DNA from: Streptosporangium sp040640155
GTDB taxonomy: Bacteria; Actinomycetota; Actinomycetes; Streptosporangiales; Streptosporangiaceae
DNA: 64,000 nt
Reading direction: 5' to 3'
Assembly: GCF_040640155.1 (NCBI RefSeq)
Contig: NZ_JBFABE010000012.1
Span: forward strand, 1 to 64,000
The first letter of the stretch is position 1, and each line of letters opens with the position of its first letter. Positions 1 through 7,912 of this stretch are shown here, piece after piece. A program made the position numbers and the translations under genes. The notes under the pieces are model-generated. The model was not told the origin of the DNA. It did no database searches and saw nothing but the letters and a program-made list of their open reading frames with translations.

Positions 1-56
1 CGTGCAGTCCCCCGGAACGGTGGAGTACCGGCGCGCGGGGCAGTGCCACGAGGGCG

Positions 57-147
57 GTCGGACGAGGCGCCGATCCTCACGCGTCGGACCAGGTGCCGGC
101 CCTCACCGGTCAGACGAGGCGCCGGCCCCCGGGATCAGATGAGGCGC
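57..147. repeat. 26-bp tandem repeat, four degenerate copies
   Basis: Copies begin near 57, 83, 109 and 134 and share the core GTCGGACGAGGCGCC with point differences, so the period is 26, 26 and 25 bases. The last copy overlaps the stop codon of the small reverse-strand gene at 135-329. The rest of bases 1-134 shows no convincing gene. Confidence 0.75.
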
Positions 148-329
148 AGGGCCGCGGTGCGCAGACGCGATGACGCGCGTTTCGCCTGGCGCTCGGCACG
201 CCGGAGGCGCCGAAGACCCGAGGCCCTGCGATGCTCCTCCGCCTCGCGGTGGAGGGTTTGTATTCGGTCACGCACCAGTTCTTGGTGCATAGACGGCAGG
301 TCGAGGCCGCTGGAGGGGAAGTAGCTCAT
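135..329 (-). CDS. small conserved-type helical protein downstream of whiB7
   Basis: A 64-residue protein rich in Arg, Glu, His and Leu, with no membrane segment and no cysteine. It reads as one or two amphipathic helices (HQELVRDRIQTLHREAEEHRR in its first half, then a strongly basic tail ending RTAALRLI). The ATG has AAGGA nine bases upstream, which supports translation. It lies 128 bp downstream of whiB7 on the same strand and may be carried on read-through transcripts. Short proteins of this kind with an HxELxxxRIxxLHxEAEEHRR stretch are common in actinobacteria, but I know no assigned function. The basic tail could bind nucleic acid or be a by-product of high GC content. Existence as a gene is moderately sure; function unknown. 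Confidence 0.6.
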   Translation of the reverse strand: MSYFPSSGLDLPSMHQELVRDRIQTLHREAEEHRRASGLRRLRRAERQAKRASSRLRTAALRLI

Positions 330-457
330 CGGAGTGGTCCTTTCGGGAAGTTCTCTGGGTGGTCGATCAGGTTCTCGGTGGTACCGGTCGTGCTCGACGG
401 CACCGGTCGTTCTCTGTGGTCATCGGCTTCGTGGTCATCGGCCGGTGACCGGGTCGT

Positions 458-727
458 TCAGGCGGCGACCGGGTTCTTGCGCGGACGTCCACGCGGACGC
501 TTCCGGGGGACGACGGCCCCCCGGAGGACGAGCTCGCCGCCCCAGACCCCCCACGGCTCCTCGCGCTCCAGCGCGCGGGCCAGGCAGGCCTCACGGATCG
601 GACAGCCTCCGCAGAGCGCCTTGGCGAACTCCACGTCCTCCGGAGACTCGGCGAACCACAGGTCGGGGTCGGTACGACAGGGGATTGTGGCTTCGTCGAT
701 CAGGTCCATGACCGTCTGGGCCCCCAT
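458..727 (-). CDS. whiB7: WhiB7/WblC iron-sulfur transcription factor
   Basis: A Wbl-family regulator of 89-92 residues that binds a [4Fe-4S] cluster, partners with the primary sigma factor and in actinomycetes turns on intrinsic resistance to ribosome-targeting antibiotics. The sequence shows the four ligand cysteines (C in TIPCR, then C, CxxC and C in ALCGGCPIREAC), the turn GVWGGE, and at the C terminus RPRGRPRK, the AT-hook that separates WhiB7 from other Wbl proteins. A GTG at 736 is in frame but AGAGG runs straight into it, whereas the ATG at 725-727 has AGAGG eight bases upstream, so I place the start at 727. The gene has a long leader with an upstream ORF and an intrinsic terminator (see separate entries), the arrangement expected for translation-sensing attenuation, and its promoter carries a WhiB7-type AT-rich box, implying self-activation. 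Confidence 0.93.
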   Translation of the reverse strand: MGAQTVMDLIDEATIPCRTDPDLWFAESPEDVEFAKALCGGCPIREACLARALEREEPWGVWGGELVLRGAVVPRKRPRGRPRKNPVAA

Positions 728-805
728 CTGCTTCACCTCTCAGCTAGGTGTTGATCTTTGGTTACCTCTTGGGGTGGGGGTCAGGAACGACGCGGACAAA
801 CAAGA

Positions 806-837
806 AGGCCGCGGATCCTGGTGCGGATCCGCGGCCT
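806..837 (-). terminator. intrinsic terminator in the whiB7 leader (attenuator)
   Basis: Perfect 13-bp inverted repeat AGGCCGCGGATCC (806-818) / GGATCCGCGGCCT (825-837) with a six-base loop. On the reverse strand it is followed by TTCTTGTTTGT, a U-rich tail at about 795-805. It lies 17 bases after the stop codon of the leader ORF and about 79 bases before the whiB7 ATG, so it can cut off transcription before whiB7 unless ribosome position alters folding. Confidence 0.85.
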
Positions 838-854
838 GAAGGCTCTTTCCTCGG

Positions 855-1184
855 TCAGGTCATGACCGGAGGATGCCCCCAGGGTTGCGGACCGCGCAGT
901 CCACCGTTTCCGATGTGCTGGGTCATTGCTGCGTAGCTGCCGCCCACTCGGGTCTTGGCGGCCGGGACATGCGCCACCGGCCTGACCGTCGCCGGAACAA
1001 CCGTCGCCGGGAAGGCGGCGGGCGTGGCCCAGCGGCGGGCTTCGACCTGGAAGTGAGCAGAATCGTCCTGCGGAACCGGGACGACCGCACCGACGGTGAG
1101 GAGGGTCCGGAGCTCACAGGGCAGAACGGTGTTACGGCGCACGGAAGCGAGCCCGATCTGGGACGGCATCAGAGTGACTTTCAC
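855..1184 (-). CDS. leader ORF (uORF) upstream of whiB7
   Basis: A 109-codon ORF starting GTG, with a near-perfect ribosome site (TGGAGGTG at 1193-1200) eight bases upstream, so it is very likely translated. The first half (RRNTVLPCELRTLLTVGAV, VPVPQDDSAHFQVEARRW) looks like a real protein; the second half is Pro/Ala/Val-rich and ends GHPPVMT. Its stop codon lies 17 bases before the attenuator hairpin. It is long for a regulatory peptide, so it could be both a small protein and a sensor of stalled or slowed ribosomes. A shorter regulatory ORF in another frame cannot be excluded. whiB7/wblC leaders in mycobacteria and streptomycetes are known to use a uORF plus terminator; the assignment here is by architecture, not by sequence match. 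Confidence 0.7.
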   Translation of the reverse strand: MKVTLMPSQIGLASVRRNTVLPCELRTLLTVGAVVPVPQDDSAHFQVEARRWATPAAFPATVVPATVRPVAHVPAAKTRVGGSYAAMTQHIGNGGLRGPQPWGHPPVMT

Positions 1185-1243
1185 AGCGGACTCACCTCCA
1201 TTCGAAGATCGTCGGACAGTAGCGTCCGACTTGCATGACCATG

Positions 1244-1281
1244 ACCCTAAACCCCTGCCGGGGAGGTGGGCAACATATTTT
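1244..1281 (-). promoter_or_regulatory. WhiB7-type autoregulated promoter
   Basis: Reading the reverse strand, an AT-rich box AAAATAT (1281-1275) is followed directly by a -35 TTGCCC (1273-1268), an 18-base spacer and a -10 TAGGGT (1249-1244). WhiB7-dependent promoters are known for an AT-rich stretch just upstream of the -35, contacted by the AT-hook. Predicted start is near 1237, giving about 53 bases before the leader ORF. A small inverted repeat GTCGGAC/GTCCGAC lies at 1211-1229 in the 5' leader. Confidence 0.7.
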
Positions 1282-1299
1282 CCACCTGCGGTGTTGCGA

Positions 1300-2166
1300 C
1301 TATCTCACGCGGATCATGGCCTCCTGAACTACCGACACGGCCAGGTCTCCGGACCGGGTGAACATCTCGCCCCTGGCGAGTCCGCGCGCCGCCCCCGACC
1401 ACGGCGACTCCTGGGCGTAGAGCATCCACTCGTCCACCCGGAAGGGGCGGTGGAACCACATCGCGTGGTCCAGCGAGGCGCCGGAGAGGTTGGAGGCGCC
1501 CCACGCGAGGCCGTGGGTCAGCAGGACGGTGTCGACGAGCGTGAAGTCGGAGGCGTAGGCGGCCAGCACCACGTGCAGCAGCGGGTCGTCGGGCAGCTCG
1601 GTGTCGTAGCGGAACCACACGTTGGTCTTGGAGCCGCGCAGTTCCGGGTCGCGGTGGGCCTCCCAGGTGAGGGGCGTCACGTAGCGGGCGTCCACCGGCC
1701 TGGGCCTGGAGATCCACTCGCGCATCGGCGAGTCGCTCCCCACGACCTGGAGCATGCGGTCCTGGAAGAGCGGCAGGGTCTCCGGATCGACCACCTGGGG
1801 CATGGCGGTCGCCTGGTGCTCGACGCTGGTCTCGGTCACGTGGAAGGAGGCCGACATGGTGAATATGGCCTTGCCGTGCTGCACGGCGACCACGCGCCGG
1901 GTGGTGAAGGAGCGGCCGTCGCGGACCCGTTCGACGTTGTAGACGATCGGGATGGCCGGGTCGCCGGGCCTGATGAAGTAGGCGTGCAGCGAGTGGACGT
2001 TCCGGTCGTCGGGAACCGTCCGGCCCGCGGCGACCAGGGCCTGGGCGGCCACCTGACCGCCGAAGACACGCTGGATACGCTCCTCGGGGCTGCTGCCCCG
2101 GAAGATGTCGAGCTCGATCTGCTCCAGGTCGAGCAGGGCCAGGAGCTCCTTGAGCGCCTCGTTCAC
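1300..2166 (-). CDS. tesB: acyl-CoA thioesterase II (TesB family)
   Basis: A 288-residue double-hotdog acyl-CoA thioesterase that hydrolyses medium and long acyl-CoAs to fatty acid and CoA in the cytoplasm. Family features seen: RVFGGQVAAQAL near residue 33, LHAYFIRPGDP, VERVRDGRSFTTRRV, ASDFTLVDTVL with the catalytic-type Asp, LDHAMWFHRPFR, and the terminal VVQEAMIR with the conserved Gln. The length is normal for TesB. The GTG start at 2166 overlaps the uvrD2 stop by four bases (GTGA) and has GGAGGA six bases upstream, so the two genes are translationally coupled. Pairing of a thioesterase with uvrD2 is probably just operon economy. The whiB7 promoter begins right after its stop codon. Confidence 0.93.
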   Translation of the reverse strand: MNEALKELLALLDLEQIELDIFRGSSPEERIQRVFGGQVAAQALVAAGRTVPDDRNVHSLHAYFIRPGDPAIPIVYNVERVRDGRSFTTRRVVAVQHGKAIFTMSASFHVTETSVEHQATAMPQVVDPETLPLFQDRMLQVVGSDSPMREWISRPRPVDARYVTPLTWEAHRDPELRGSKTNVWFRYDTELPDDPLLHVVLAAYASDFTLVDTVLLTHGLAWGASNLSGASLDHAMWFHRPFRVDEWMLYAQESPWSGAARGLARGEMFTRSGDLAVSVVQEAMIRVR

Positions 2167-4265
2167 GCGTCCTCCGTCCGGTTCGCGGCGTCGCGGCACA
2201 GATCGAGCACCGCTTCGCCGTAGCGATCCAGTTTGACGCGTCCTATTCCGGTGATCGCCAGCAGGTCCCGTTCCGAGGTCGGGGTCCGCTCGGCGATGGC
2301 CTGGAGGGTGATGTCGGTGAAGACGGCCCACTGCGGCAGCTTCTCCTTCTTCGACACCCCCGTACGCCAGGCCTTGAGCTCGTCGAGCAGCCTCTCGTCG
2401 TGGTCGGCGGGGCAGGTGGCGCACCTGCCGAGCTTCTGCTCGGTGGCGACGGCGAGGGTCTTGCCGCAGATCCGGCAGCCGACCGGCGCGGCCGGGGAGC
2501 GGCGCTCCGAGGGGGAGGACGCCGCGCCCGCGCGGCCCTTCTGCGCGGAGCGGCCCTGCGCGGAGCGGCCCTGCGCGGAGCGGCCGGTGAGCCCGTCCAG
2601 GAACCGGGAGGGCCTGCGCGAGCGGCGGCCCCCCGGGGAGCGCGCCAGCGCCCAGGAGAGCGACAGGTGCGCGCGCGCGCGGGTGACGCCGACGTACAGC
2701 AGCCGGCGTTCCTCCTCGATCTGCTCGGGCGTCTCGGCGTAGACGATCGGCAGCATGCCCTCGGTGACGCCGACCAGGAAGACCGCGTCCCATTCCAGGC
2801 CCTTGGCGGCGTGCAGCGAGGCGAGGGTGACGCCCTCGACCGGCGGCGCGTGCTGCTCGCTGGCCCGGCGCTCCAGCTCGGCCACGAACGCCGAGAGGTC
2901 CGCGCCGGCGGCGGCGAGGTCCTCGGCGAGGTCGGCCAGGGCCTTGAGCGACTCCCACTTCTCCCGGGCCTTGCCGCCCCCGGGTGCCTGGGGGGTGAGC
3001 CCGATGCCGGACAGGATGTGGTGCACGGTCGAGGCGAGGGTGTCCCCGGGGTCGGCGGAGCGGGCGGCGCCGCGCAGCAGCACGACCGCCTGGCGCACCT
3101 CGGGGCGTTCGAAGAACCGGTCGGCGCCGCGCAGCACGTACGGCAGGCCGGCGTTGCCGAAGGCCTGCTCGTAGGCCTCGGACTGGGCGTTGACCCGGAA
3201 CAGCACGGCGATCTCGCGGGTGGGCACGCCGGAGTCGGCGAGCTTGCGCACCGCGCGGGCCACGCCCTCGGCCTCGGCGGTCTCGTCGTCGTACTCGGTG
3301 AAGACCGGCTCGGGGCCGTCCGGGCGCTGGGCGATCAGGGCGAGCCTGTGCGGGGTGCGGGCCGCCTCGAGCACGCGGTTGGCCAGCGAGACGACCTGGG
3401 GGGTGGAGCGGTAGTCGCGGACCAGCCTGATCACGGTGGCGTCGGGGTACTCGACCGGGAAGCCGGTCAGGTAGCGGGTGGTCGCCCCGGTGAAGGAGTA
3501 GATGGTCTGGTTGGGGTCGCCGACCACGCACAGGTCGTCGCGGCCGCCGAGCCAGGTGTCGAGCAGCAGCTTCTGCAGCGGGTTGACGTCCTGGTACTCG
3601 TCGACCACGAAGTAGCGGTACTGCTGGCGGATCTGCGAGGCGACCTCTCGATGCTCGGTCATCACCGCGGCGGTGAGCTCCAGGATGGTCTCGAAGTCGA
3701 CCAGGTGCCGGTCGCGGCGGAGGTGCTCGTACTCCTCGTAGACCCGGACGACCTCCTCGGCCGGGACGGGTGGCGTCCGTCCGGCCTTCCGCGCCGCCGC
3801 CACGTAGTCCTCGGGGCCGATCTGGGTGACCTTGGCCCACTCGATCTCGGAGGCGATGTCCCGCAGTTCGGAGCGGTCCTGGTTCCTGCGCAGGGAGCGG
3901 CAGGCGTCGATCAGCAGCGGCAGCTTCGACTCGATCACCCTCGGCGGGTCGCCGCCGATGACGCGCGGCCAGAAGTAGGTGAGCTGGCGCAGCGCGGCGG
4001 CGTGGAAGGTGCGCGCCTGCACGCCCGGCGTGCCGAGTTGCCGCAACCGCTGTCTGAGCTCACCGGCCGCGCGTGTGGTGAACGTCACGGCCAGCACGCC
4101 CTGGGGGTCGACGACCCCGCTGCGGACCGCGTGCGCGATGCGGTGGGTGATGGCCCGGGTCTTGCCCGTCCCCGCCCCGGCGAGCACGCAGACCGGCCCC
4201 CGGACGGCTTCGGCCACCTCACGCTGCTCGGGGTCCAGTGCCGCCAGGACGTCGTCGGGCTCCAC
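2163..4265 (-). CDS. uvrD2: ATP-dependent DNA helicase UvrD2
   Basis: A 700-residue superfamily 1A 3'-5' DNA helicase. Walker A AGAGTGKT lies at residues 29-36; VVDEYQDVNPLQ is motif II; VVGDPNQTIYSF motif III; LASLHAAKGLEWD motif V; LLYVGVTRARAHL motif VI. After the motor comes a tetracysteine module (CRIC ... CATC, about residues 593-615) and a C-terminal HRDC domain (about 630-695), the pair of features that define mycobacterial UvrD2 as against UvrD1. Between motor and tetracysteine is a short linker containing three copies of GRSAQ, encoded by a 15-bp tandem repeat at about 2542-2586. The GTG start has GAAGGAG five bases upstream. Role: DNA repair and replication restart; essential for growth in mycobacteria. 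Confidence 0.95.
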   Translation of the reverse strand: MEPDDVLAALDPEQREVAEAVRGPVCVLAGAGTGKTRAITHRIAHAVRSGVVDPQGVLAVTFTTRAAGELRQRLRQLGTPGVQARTFHAAALRQLTYFWPRVIGGDPPRVIESKLPLLIDACRSLRRNQDRSELRDIASEIEWAKVTQIGPEDYVAAARKAGRTPPVPAEEVVRVYEEYEHLRRDRHLVDFETILELTAAVMTEHREVASQIRQQYRYFVVDEYQDVNPLQKLLLDTWLGGRDDLCVVGDPNQTIYSFTGATTRYLTGFPVEYPDATVIRLVRDYRSTPQVVSLANRVLEAARTPHRLALIAQRPDGPEPVFTEYDDETAEAEGVARAVRKLADSGVPTREIAVLFRVNAQSEAYEQAFGNAGLPYVLRGADRFFERPEVRQAVVLLRGAARSADPGDTLASTVHHILSGIGLTPQAPGGGKAREKWESLKALADLAEDLAAAGADLSAFVAELERRASEQHAPPVEGVTLASLHAAKGLEWDAVFLVGVTEGMLPIVYAETPEQIEEERRLLYVGVTRARAHLSLSWALARSPGGRRSRRPSRFLDGLTGRSAQGRSAQGRSAQKGRAGAASSPSERRSPAAPVGCRICGKTLAVATEQKLGRCATCPADHDERLLDELKAWRTGVSKKEKLPQWAVFTDITLQAIAERTPTSERDLLAITGIGRVKLDRYGEAVLDLCRDAANRTEDA

Positions 4266-4454
4266 GGGGGCTCCTTCACGCAGTCGGACACACGCGGTCG
4301 GACGGACCGGGCGGCCTCATCCTCCCAGCCGCCGGTCGGCACCGCTCATTCTGGCAACACGCCGCCGTCAACCTATGTGGTTCGTCGAGATGCACAAAGC
4401 ACGCTCTTTGCTCCACAATGATGGTCGAATGCTCCCAGGGAAGGAAAAAGACCC

Positions 4455-5705
4455 GTGCGAACTGGGGTAACCGTGGGTGCGCTCGCCCTTGCGGCGGCGA
4501 TGCTCGGACCTGCGGTGTTGCACTCGACCGCACACGCACACGCGATCGTGGCCCCGACCCGGACGGACGGCGGAAGCACCGGGGGGACCGGAGCCGCCGG
4601 GGGCGCCGCCGCGACCCGTACCGCGCCCACGACCGGCCCGGCGGCCGCGACCGGCATGCTGTCCGCGACCAGGAGCACCGTGACCGCGGCCAGGACCGAC
4701 GTGAGCACCGCCGGGAGCGGCACGGGCACCGCCCGGGGCGGAGCGGGCACGACGAGGAGCGGTGCGGGCACGACCCGGAGCGGCACGGCCGGGAGCCGCG
4801 GGACCGACGGCGAGGCGGGAAGCGCCACGGCCCGGGGCCGCGGCACCGGCGCGACCGGCGAGCGCATCCCGACGCCCACGCCGGTGCCCACCCCGACGCC
4901 CCAGCCCGACCCCCTGGTCCAGGGCACCGTCGTCAACACCGTCGCGTACGGGCCGCACCCCCGCCAGCGGATGGACGTGTGGTACCAGCCCGACGAGATC
5001 AAGCGTCCCGCCGTCTTCCTCATCCACGGCGGCTGGTGGTCCTCGGGCGACAAGAAGTACATGACGGAGATCAGCCGGAGCTACGCCGAGCAGGGCTACG
5101 TCGTCTTCAACATCAACTACCGCCTGTCCGGCGACGCCTCCTGGCCGGCCCAGCGCACCGACACCTTCGACGCCGTCGCCACGGCGCGGCGGCACGCGGC
5201 GCTGTGGTCCTTCGACCCGAACAAGTACGTGATCATCGGTTTCTCCGCGGGAGGGCACCTGGCCACCGCGGCGGGCACCTACAAGAGCGGCCTGCGGGGG
5301 CTGCGGGGCGTGGTCGGCATCTCGCCGGTCGTCTCCCCGCTCACGGCGTACACCGAGGGCGCCGACACCTTCGACGCGAACAAGCGCAGGTTGCGCCAGG
5401 CCGCCATCAAGCTCGCCGGCGGCTGCGAGCCCACCGGCAGGTGCGCCAAGGTCTGGGCCAGCATGGAGGTGCCCTGGCACGCGAGCCGCGGCGACGCTCC
5501 CATGCTGGTGGTGCACTCGGAGGACGAGTTCGTCTCGCCCGAGCACGGCGAGCAGCTCAAGGAGCACCTGCGCCGGTTCGGCGTGCCGGTGACCGTGGCG
5601 ACCGAGCCGGGCATCGAGCACAGCGCTCCCCTCTACCGGTTGCCCGGCGTGGCCGAGCGGACCCAGCAGTGGGTCGCGCAGAAGCTTCTCCCGTCGGGAA
5701 GCTGA
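4455..5705 (+). CDS. secreted alpha/beta-hydrolase (esterase/lipase, BD-FAE-like)
   Basis: A 416-residue exported protein. Residues 1-30 form a signal peptide (ALALAAAMLGPAVLHSTAHAHA). Residues 31-150 are a low-complexity Gly/Thr/Ala/Arg linker ending in PTPTPVPTPTPQP, probably a flexible wall-spanning stalk. The hydrolase domain follows: oxyanion HGGWW, nucleophile elbow GFSAGG with Ser264, acid Asp357 (HSEDEF) and His389 (GIEHSAP), a complete triad of the feruloyl/carboxyl-esterase BD-FAE and hormone-sensitive-lipase-like families. GTG start with AAGGA nine bases upstream. It is divergent from uvrD2 across a 189-bp gap and stands alone as a transcription unit. Substrate unknown; a cell-wall or plant-ester target is only a guess. 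Confidence 0.85.
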   Translation: MRTGVTVGALALAAAMLGPAVLHSTAHAHAIVAPTRTDGGSTGGTGAAGGAAATRTAPTTGPAAATGMLSATRSTVTAARTDVSTAGSGTGTARGGAGTTRSGAGTTRSGTAGSRGTDGEAGSATARGRGTGATGERIPTPTPVPTPTPQPDPLVQGTVVNTVAYGPHPRQRMDVWYQPDEIKRPAVFLIHGGWWSSGDKKYMTEISRSYAEQGYVVFNINYRLSGDASWPAQRTDTFDAVATARRHAALWSFDPNKYVIIGFSAGGHLATAAGTYKSGLRGLRGVVGISPVVSPLTAYTEGADTFDANKRRLRQAAIKLAGGCEPTGRCAKVWASMEVPWHASRGDAPMLVVHSEDEFVSPEHGEQLKEHLRRFGVPVTVATEPGIEHSAPLYRLPGVAERTQQWVAQKLLPSGS

Positions 5706-5762
5706 ACGCCCCTCGCGTTGTTGGGATGGGGGTCGGACATCACACGAGGGGATTTCTCAGAC

Positions 5763-6017
5763 ATGGCGCTGACTGTGTACACGACCACCTGGTGCGGCCC
5801 CTGCAAGAGGCTGAAGAGCCAGCTCGGCCGCGAGGGCATCGCCTTCACGGAGGTCGACATCGATAGCGATCCCGACGCCGCCTCGTTCGTCATGAGCGTC
5901 AACAACGGCAACCAGACCGTGCCCACGGTCGTGATCGACTCCCCGGCCGGACGGGTCGTCAGGACCAACCCCTCGGTGATCGAAGTCAAGCGCATCCTGG
6001 CGGGCGCCGCCGTGTAG
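5763..6017 (+). CDS. mrx1: mycoredoxin / glutaredoxin-like protein
   Basis: An 84-residue thioredoxin-fold oxidoreductase. The active site is WCGPC (Cys11, Cys14), followed by EVDIDSDP, the cis-Pro signature TVPTVVI and TNPS, all typical of actinobacterial mycoredoxin, which uses mycothiol to reduce mixed disulfides on proteins. Mycobacterial Mrx1 has WCGYC, so the Pro here makes the site look more thioredoxin-like. ATG start with GAGGGG about 12 bases upstream. It sits beside uvrD2/nudC exactly as the mycoredoxin gene does in M. tuberculosis, which strengthens the call. A glutaredoxin-like protein of different partner specificity is the main alternative. Confidence 0.88.
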   Translation: MALTVYTTTWCGPCKRLKSQLGREGIAFTEVDIDSDPDAASFVMSVNNGNQTVPTVVIDSPAGRVVRTNPSVIEVKRILAGAAV

Positions 6018-6569
6018 CCGCACGCGGGCGCGGGCGTGCGACCGCGGGCGCGTGTGTACGGCCGCCCGCGAGGTGTACCGGTGCGTGACCGCCCGGTGGC
6101 GAAGCACCCGGCCCCGGCCCGCGGACGCAGGGCGTTCCCGCGGAAGCCGGGGCTCTCGCGTGTCCGGACCCCGGGGCTCTCGCGTGTCCGGACCCCGGCG
6201 CGCCCGGCCTTGCGGGGCGGTCCCGGTCCGCGAGGCGTGTTCTGCCCCCGGAGGCGACCCGTCCCTTCGTCCCCCGGAGGCGACCCGGTCNNNNNNNNNN
6301 NNNNNNNNNNNNNNNNNNNNNNNNNNNNNNNNNNNNNNNNNNNNNNNNNNNNNNNNNNNNNNNNNNNNNNNNNNNNNNNNNNNNNCGGACCTCGGTCCTG
6401 CGGAGGCGACCCGGTCCTCGGTCCTGCGGAGGCGACCCGGTCCTCGGTCCTGCGGAGGCGACCCGGTCCTGCGGACGTGCCCGATCTTCCGTGTGCCCGG
6501 TCCCGGGCCTCGGCCGGGCTCCGTGAGAATCCGGGGCGGTGGGTCCCGGGCGGGTCCCGGGCGGTGGGA
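6018..6569. repeat. intergenic minisatellite containing an assembly gap
   Basis: No gene. Left part carries a near duplicate GGGGCTCTCGCGTGTCCGGA (about 6150-6195). Right part carries a 26-bp unit starting CTCGGTCCTGCGGAGGCGAC at 6391, 6417 and 6443. Partial copies of the same unit (CGGAGGCGACCCGGTC) lie just left of the N run at 6291-6385, so the gap falls inside the array and the true copy number is unknown. Confidence 0.85.
6291..6385. other. 95-base run of N (assembly gap)
   Basis: Undetermined bases flanked on both sides by the 26-bp repeat; likely an unresolved tandem array. Confidence 0.98.
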
Positions 6570-7568
6570 TCACCAGTCGCCGGTCAGCGGTCCTCCGTAC
6601 CAGGCCTCGATGAGCCTGCGGGCGATCGAGAGGGTGGACGGCAGGCGGACCTCGCCGCTCTCCAGGGCGGCCAGCAGCTCGGCGCGGCTGAACCAGTGCG
6701 CCTCGGCGATCTCCTGGGGCTCCAGGACGAACTCCGTCGTCGTGGCCCGCGCGAAGAAGCCGATCATCAGGCTGCGCGGGAACGGCCAGGGCTGGCTGCC
6801 CATGTAGCGCGCGTCGACCACGCGCACGCCGACCTCCTCGGCCACCTCGCGGGCCACGGCGTGTTCCAGCGACTCGCCCGGCTCGACGAACCCGGCCAGC
6901 ACCGAGAGCCGCCCCTCGGGCCACTGCGGCCCCCTGGCCAGCAGACAGCGGTCCCGGTCGTCGTGGATCAGCATGATCACCGCGGGGTCGACCCTGGGGA
7001 AGTGCTGGCTGCCGTCCTCGGGGCAGACCCGGATGTGCCCGCCCGCCCGCACCTCGGTGCGGCTTCCGCAGCGGGGGCAGAACTCGTGGGTGGAGTGCCA
7101 GGCCTCCAGGGCGACCGCGTACACCATCAGCCCGGCGTCCAGATCGCCGAGCAGCGAGCCGATCTGCCGGAGCCCCGCCGCCGAGACCGGTCCCCGCTCC
7201 CGCACGGAGGAGGGGAGCGCGGCGGCGAGCCGGTCGAGGGGCGCGGGACCGGGGTCCCCGGCGACGGGGCCGGATCTCCCCTGGGCGGGCACCGCCACGG
7301 CGAAGTAGGCGACCTGCCGGGCGTCCACGCCGAGCAGGTAGCGCTCCCCCTCGGGCGCCTCGGCGGTGGACAGCAGCACCAGCTCGGCCTCTTCGCCCAG
7401 GCGGCGGACCAGCGCGCGCCCGTCGCCGACGACCATGACCCTGGTGGCCTCGTCCGCCCAGGCCGCCTCCAGCCACCCGGTGTCGGCGCGGAGCGCCGCC
7501 GATCGGTCGATGGCACCGCGGGCGAGCAGCAGGGGGCCGAGCAGTCCTTCTTGTGCGGTGATCTCCAC
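6570..7568 (-). CDS. nudC: NAD(H) pyrophosphatase / RNA deNADding enzyme NudC
   Basis: A 332-residue Nudix hydrolase that cleaves NADH to NMNH and AMP and removes NAD caps from RNA. Order: poorly conserved N-terminal domain, zinc-ribbon region FCPRCGSRTEV...RVCPEDGS, PRVDPAVI, Nudix box GFVEPGESLEHAVAREVAEEVGV, and the NudC signature SQPWPFPRS. Only three of the usual four zinc cysteines are present, the fourth being replaced in CPEDGS. Longer in-frame starts exist up to 7811, but the GTG at 7566-7568 matches family length and has GGGAG upstream. Divergent from the siderophore operon. Cytoplasmic. Confidence 0.93.
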   Translation of the reverse strand: MEITAQEGLLGPLLLARGAIDRSAALRADTGWLEAAWADEATRVMVVGDGRALVRRLGEEAELVLLSTAEAPEGERYLLGVDARQVAYFAVAVPAQGRSGPVAGDPGPAPLDRLAAALPSSVRERGPVSAAGLRQIGSLLGDLDAGLMVYAVALEAWHSTHEFCPRCGSRTEVRAGGHIRVCPEDGSQHFPRVDPAVIMLIHDDRDRCLLARGPQWPEGRLSVLAGFVEPGESLEHAVAREVAEEVGVRVVDARYMGSQPWPFPRSLMIGFFARATTTEFVLEPQEIAEAHWFSRAELLAALESGEVRLPSTLSIARRLIEAWYGGPLTGDW

Positions 7569-7912
7569 GCCGTTCCGTTCTCCCGAACCGAGTGCACATA
7601 CTATGCGGCCGGGACGGACCTCTCCGCGCGCGTCACCTGGTCCGGTACCCTCCCTCCCGATGGGTCCGGCACGCGCCACGACCACCGGCCGCTCCCGCCC
7701 GGTTCTCCCCGCCGCGTGGGAAGGGGGGTCCTCGCCGTGGGCGTGGAACGTACATGTCCCCGCGGGGACAGGGATGCGGGACACGGAAAGGTCCCGACAA
7801 GCGGACGACACGGGTATATGCGGTCAATAGCCCGATCCCCCGTCTGCGATGATCGCCGTCTGGCTAGGATGCCGATGGTTAGGTTAGCCTTACCTGATCT
7901 CAGGAGTCTGCA
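7569..7912. other. divergent regulatory region between nudC and the siderophore operon
   Basis: About 340 bases without a gene. The right end carries the iron box and ribosome site of the siderophore operon (separate entries). The remainder is GC-rich and I see no further motif. Confidence 0.6.
7879..7897 (+). promoter_or_regulatory. iron box (DmdR1/IdeR-type operator)
   Basis: TTAGGTTAGCCTTACCTGA is a 19-bp near-palindrome that agrees with most positions of the actinobacterial iron box TTAGGTTAGGCTCACCTAA. It lies 15 bases before the TTG start of the first siderophore gene, where a DtxR-family repressor loaded with Fe2+ would block transcription. CAGGAG at 7901-7906 is the ribosome site, six bases before the TTG. 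Confidence 0.9.

Noticed and set aside
57..147. CRISPR array
   Set aside because: Repeats are contiguous with no spacers; none of the tandem arrays in the window has repeat-spacer alternation and no cas gene is present.
2400..4421. Long forward ORF across uvrD2
   Set aside because: Antisense to a clear helicase gene; low-complexity Gly/Ala/Arg/Val product.
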